From an uncultured Roseateles sp. (GTDB taxonomy: Bacteria > Pseudomonadota > Gammaproteobacteria > Burkholderiales > Burkholderiaceae_C), in the NCBI RefSeq assembly GCF_963422335.1, contig NZ_OY729424.1:496001-560000 (forward strand): 64,000 bases of DNA, read 5' to 3'. Under the pieces are notes generated by a model. That model saw only the letters and a list, made by a program, of their open reading frames with translations. It had not been told where the DNA came from and made no database searches. The translations under genes were made by a program, and so were the position numbers. Of this stretch, positions 61,298-64,000 are shown piece by piece (positions within the stretch are counted from its first letter, which is position 1; each line of letters opens with the position of its first letter).

Positions 61298-62068
61298 ATG
61301 AGCGACACCCCAGGCCCCCACACCCGCCCCGCCCGCTTCAGCCCCGCCGAATGGGAGGCGCGTGTGCAACTCGCCGCCGCCTACCGCATCTTCGACCGCA
61401 TGGGCTGGACCGAACTGATCTACAACCACATCTCCTTGCGCGTGCCGGGCGAGCCGGGCCACTTCCTGCTCAACCCCTTCGGCCTTCACTACTCGGAAGT
61501 GCGGGCCTCGAACCTGGTCAAGGTCGATGTGCGCGGCAACATCGTCGGCCATTCGGACTGGCCCATCAACCCGGCCGGCTTCACCTTCCACGGCGCCATC
61601 CACGAAACCCTGCCCGAGGCGCACTGCGTGATGCATGTGCACACCACACCGACGATGGCCGTGTGCTGCGCCGAGAACGGCCTGGAGTTCAGCAACTTCT
61701 ACGCCGCCCAGCTGTTCGGCAAGGTGGCGTACCACGACTTCGAGGGCATCACCGTGCACCTCGAGGAAGGCCAGCGCATCCTCGCCAGCGCCGGCGACAA
61801 GCCGGTGCTGCTGCTGCGCAACCATGGCCCGGTGACCATAGGCTTCAATCTGGCGAACTGTTTCTCGCTGATGTGGCTGCTGAACCGCGCCTGCGAGGTG
61901 CAACTGGCCACGCTCAGCATGGGCCGGGCCCGCGCGATACCCGAGGAAGTGCTGAAGGGCTGCGTGCGAGATTCGCTCAACTTCAACCCGAAGTTTGGTG
62001 CAGGGCAGGATGCGTTCGATGCGATGCAGCGGCTGATAGACCGCGAGGATCCGTCCTACCGAAGCTAG
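61298..62068 (+). CDS. Class II aldolase/adducin family protein
   Basis: 256 residues (ATG pair at 61295 and 61298). NHISLRVPG, MHVHTTPTMAV and LLLRNHGPVTIG carry the expected phosphate-site and zinc His residues. The class acts on hydroxy-oxo acids or phospho-sugars. It is not a standard hpa gene but sits 13 bases after hpaI, so it may process a pathway side product. Confidence 0.85.
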   Translation: MSDTPGPHTRPARFSPAEWEARVQLAAAYRIFDRMGWTELIYNHISLRVPGEPGHFLLNPFGLHYSEVRASNLVKVDVRGNIVGHSDWPINPAGFTFHGAIHETLPEAHCVMHVHTTPTMAVCCAENGLEFSNFYAAQLFGKVAYHDFEGITVHLEEGQRILASAGDKPVLLLRNHGPVTIGFNLANCFSLMWLLNRACEVQLATLSMGRARAIPEEVLKGCVRDSLNFNPKFGAGQDAFDAMQRLIDREDPSYRS

Positions 62069-62123
62069 CAGGAGGCATCGCCCGCGCGATACTCGGAGCA
62101 TCCTGTCCCAACCCCTACTCACC

Positions 62124-63107
62124 ATGAAGATCTGCATTGTCGGCGCCGGCGCCATCGGCGGCTGGTTTGCCGCCCACCTGGGTCACCGCGTCGCATCTGA
62201 AGTCCAGCTTTCCGCACTGGCGCGCGGTGCCACCCTGGCGGCGCTGCGCGAGCACGGCCTGCGCATGGACTCCAACGGCGAGCGCATCCAGCTGCCCATC
62301 ACCGCCAGCGAGCGGCCCGAAGACCTGGGCCCGCAGGACCTGATCGTCGTTGCTGTCAAAGGTCCGGCCCTGGCCGCCGTCGCGCCTGCCGTCAAGGCCT
62401 TGCTGGCTCCCCACACCAAGGTGCTGGTGGCGATGAACGGTGTGCCCTGGTGGTTCTTCGACGGCCTGGGCAGCCCCTGCGAGGGCCTGCGGCTGGAGTC
62501 GGTGGACCCGGGCGGCCTGGTCGCCGCGGCCATCCCCAGCCATCAGGTGATCGGTTGCGTGGTCCATGCCGCCTGCGCCGTGCCCGAGCCGGGTCTGGTC
62601 AGGCATGTGATGGGCATGGGCCTGATCATCGGCGCGCCCGAGGGCGGCCGGCCCGAGCACATAGCCCAGCTGGCCGCGCTGCTGACGCGGGCCGGCTTCA
62701 ACGCCACCGTGTCCGAGCGCATCCAGAAGGACATCTGGTACAAGCTCTGGGGCAATATGACGATGAATCCGATCTCGGCGCTGACCGGGGCCACCTGCGA
62801 CCGTATCCTCGACGACGAGCTGGTGCGCGGCTTCGTCAGTGCGGTGATGCTGGAGGCCGCGGCCATCGGTGCCCACATCGGCTGCCCGGTCGACCAGACC
62901 CCGGAGCAGCGCCACGAGATGACGCGCAAGCTGGGCGCCTTCAAGACCTCGATGCTGCAGGACGCCGAGGCCGGCCGGCCGCTGGAGCTGGCCGCCCTGG
63001 TCGGCTCGGTGCGCGAGATCGGCCAGCACATCGGCCTGGCCACGCCGCACACCGATGCCATGCTGGGGCTGACGCGGTTGATGGCGCAGACGCGCGGCCT
63101 GGTCTAG
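62124..63107 (+). CDS. Ketopantoate reductase-like dehydrogenase
   Basis: 327 residues. Rossmann GAGAIGGWFAAHLG at about 7-20, then EKDIW-type C-terminal segment KDIWYKLWGNMTMNPISALTG with the catalytic Lys. The C-terminal ApbA domain is complete. Family members include 2-dehydropantoate 2-reductase (PanE) and other oxo-acid reductases; beside the aldolase it may not serve pantothenate synthesis. Called by family only. Confidence 0.85.
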   Translation: MKICIVGAGAIGGWFAAHLGHRVASEVQLSALARGATLAALREHGLRMDSNGERIQLPITASERPEDLGPQDLIVVAVKGPALAAVAPAVKALLAPHTKVLVAMNGVPWWFFDGLGSPCEGLRLESVDPGGLVAAAIPSHQVIGCVVHAACAVPEPGLVRHVMGMGLIIGAPEGGRPEHIAQLAALLTRAGFNATVSERIQKDIWYKLWGNMTMNPISALTGATCDRILDDELVRGFVSAVMLEAAAIGAHIGCPVDQTPEQRHEMTRKLGAFKTSMLQDAEAGRPLELAALVGSVREIGQHIGLATPHTDAMLGLTRLMAQTRGLV

Positions 63108-63118
63108 CGCCTGCAATA

Positions 63119-63146
63119 GAACAGCCGGCGAATCGCCGCGCTGTTC
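63119..63146 (+). terminator. Rho-independent-like terminator of the hpa cluster
   Basis: GAACAGC-CGGCG (63119-63130) pairs with CGCCG-c-GCTGTTC (63134-63146) around AAT, followed by CCGGCTTTAT. It closes the plus-strand operon before the EF-hand gene. Confidence 0.6.
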
Positions 63147-63286
63147 CGGCTTTATCGCCGCTGTTTGTGTCCAGCTCGGTACAAAGCAGCAAACTGGGGC
63201 TCACATCCGGTTTCAAGAATGGGTTGTCGCCATCCGCGCCTCGCGGGCCTGGTGACACCCCTCCCTCTTGAAGCAAAGGAATCACC

Positions 63287-63880
63287 ATGAGCACCCTCAG
63301 CGGGATCGGCGGCGCAAGCAGCTGGTCCTCCACCCAAGCCGGCAGCACGGCGCGGCGGCCGGAGCGGCCGGACCCGGACAAGATGTTCGCCAAGATAGAC
63401 AGCGATGGCAGCGGCGCGGTCGACAAGACCGAGCTGCAAGGCATGCTGGACAATATGGCCACGCGCAGCGGCAAGACCGGCAAGCTCAGCGCCGACGAGC
63501 TGCTGGCCAAGGCGGACGCCAACGGCGACGGCAGCTTGGACAAGACCGAGCTGGAACAGGGCATGAAGAGCCTGATGCCTGCGCCCTCGTCAACGATGGC
63601 GTTTGCCCAGGCCCGGGGCGGCTCGGGTGGCCCCGGCGGGCCGCCTCCGCCCGCGGACGGCGAGTCCACCGATACCAGCACGCTGGACCCGCTGGACAGC
63701 AACCAGGATGGCACCGTATCCGAGCAGGAGCGCGCCGCCGGCGAGATCAAGGACGCGATGAAGACCCTGCTGAAAGCCCTGAGCAGCGAGGGCGGCCAGC
63801 AGTTGCTGAAACAGTACGCCGAAGCCGCCAACACCAGCGCCCGGCCAGCCACGGGCAGCACGCTGAGCGTGGCTGCCTAG
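63287..63880 (+). CDS. EF-hand calcium-binding protein
   Basis: 197 residues. Three EF-hand loops: DSDGSGAVDKTE (about residue 38), DANGDGSLDKTE (about 78) and DSNQDGTVSEQE (about 144). A Gly/Pro linker (GGSGGPGGPPPPADG) separates the second and third. No signal peptide is seen. Similar small EF-hand proteins occur in Xanthomonas and Burkholderiales with uncertain function. It has a ribosome-binding site (AAAGGA) and is convergent with the next gene. Confidence 0.9.
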   Translation: MSTLSGIGGASSWSSTQAGSTARRPERPDPDKMFAKIDSDGSGAVDKTELQGMLDNMATRSGKTGKLSADELLAKADANGDGSLDKTELEQGMKSLMPAPSSTMAFAQARGGSGGPGGPPPPADGESTDTSTLDPLDSNQDGTVSEQERAAGEIKDAMKTLLKALSSEGGQQLLKQYAEAANTSARPATGSTLSVAA

Positions 63881-64000
63881 CTAGCGCTCCATCAGGGCGG
63901 CCTGCAGCTCGGCAAAGAACTGGCCGACATGCAGGCCGTCCATCAGCGCGTGATGCACGTCCACCGACACCGGCATCCAGACGCGATCGCCCTCGCGGGC
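63881..64000 (-). CDS. CatA-like O-acetyltransferase, C-terminal end only
   Basis: The visible 39 C-terminal residues end VDVHHALMDGLHVGQFFAELQ then AALMER. HHxxxDG is the active-site motif of chloramphenicol acetyltransferase-type enzymes (HHAxxDG). The N-terminus lies beyond the right edge. Chromosomal members of this family in Burkholderiales often have no known acetyl acceptor, so a resistance function should not be assumed. Confidence 0.75.
   Translation of the reverse strand, partial: AREGDRVWMPVSVDVHHALMDGLHVGQFFAELQAALMER

Noticed and set aside
63881..64000. Chloramphenicol resistance gene
   Set aside because: Only 39 C-terminal residues are visible; chromosomal relatives often lack resistance activity.

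Overview
The window is high-GC bacterial DNA. Gene content and style (PEP-CTERM protein, TRAP and Liv transporters, hpa operon, ATGA-coupled operons) suggest a betaproteobacterium of the order Burkholderiales, probably near Rubrivivax, Roseateles or Leptothrix. That placement is an inference from gene content only; no rRNA gene is present.

Layout. (1) 1-5211: right-hand part of a small integrative element on the minus strand. It holds a tyrosine integrase (cut by the window edge), a DUF4224 protein, a small basic protein, an HTH/coiled-coil protein, a phage GpA-like rolling-circle replication initiator, small unknown proteins and two XRE-type regulators with palindromic operators. It ends at a 3' half of tRNA-Phe (attachment-site scar). 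(2) 5212-9367: tRNA-type terminators, a lower-GC orphan gene of unknown function, a hipBA toxin-antitoxin pair and a PEP-CTERM protein. (3) 9542-16833: isocitrate dehydrogenase, then a two-component system divergent from a MacAB-like ABC efflux operon. (4) 16931-33086: an acid-sugar catabolic island. The first half (GntR, ltnD, otnK, otnC, otnI, denD, TRAP dctPQM) fits L-threonate and D-erythronate catabolism. The second half (apnO, orphan dctP, ALDH, SDR, RuBisCO-like protein, oiaK-like kinase, GntR) fits D-apionate catabolism. A MITE-like inverted-repeat element sits between the RuBisCO-like gene and the kinase and supplies the kinase start codon. (5) 33380-35246: ada plus a 2OG-Fe(II) oxygenase, with an Ada box. 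(6) 35263-46764: a branched-chain-type ABC importer, a monooxygenase related to 2,6-dihydroxypyridine hydroxylase, a VOC protein and a TetR regulator, divergent from a coxGMSL-like molybdenum hydroxylase operon. Together these resemble an uncharacterised N-heteroaromatic catabolic locus. (7) 46912-54682: a PAS histidine kinase (plus strand), then on the minus strand a papain-like protease/lipase fusion, a TPR histidine kinase and a paralogue that has lost its phospho-acceptor histidine. (8) 54784-63107: the homoprotocatechuate meta-cleavage operon with its HpaR regulator and operator, plus a class II aldolase and a ketopantoate reductase-like gene. (9) 63287-64000: an EF-hand protein and the C-terminal end of a CatA-like acetyltransferase.

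The parts most worth follow-up are the protease/lipase plus kinase/pseudokinase cluster, the compact GpA-type integrative element, the molybdenum hydroxylase/monooxygenase locus and the MITE at the kinase start.
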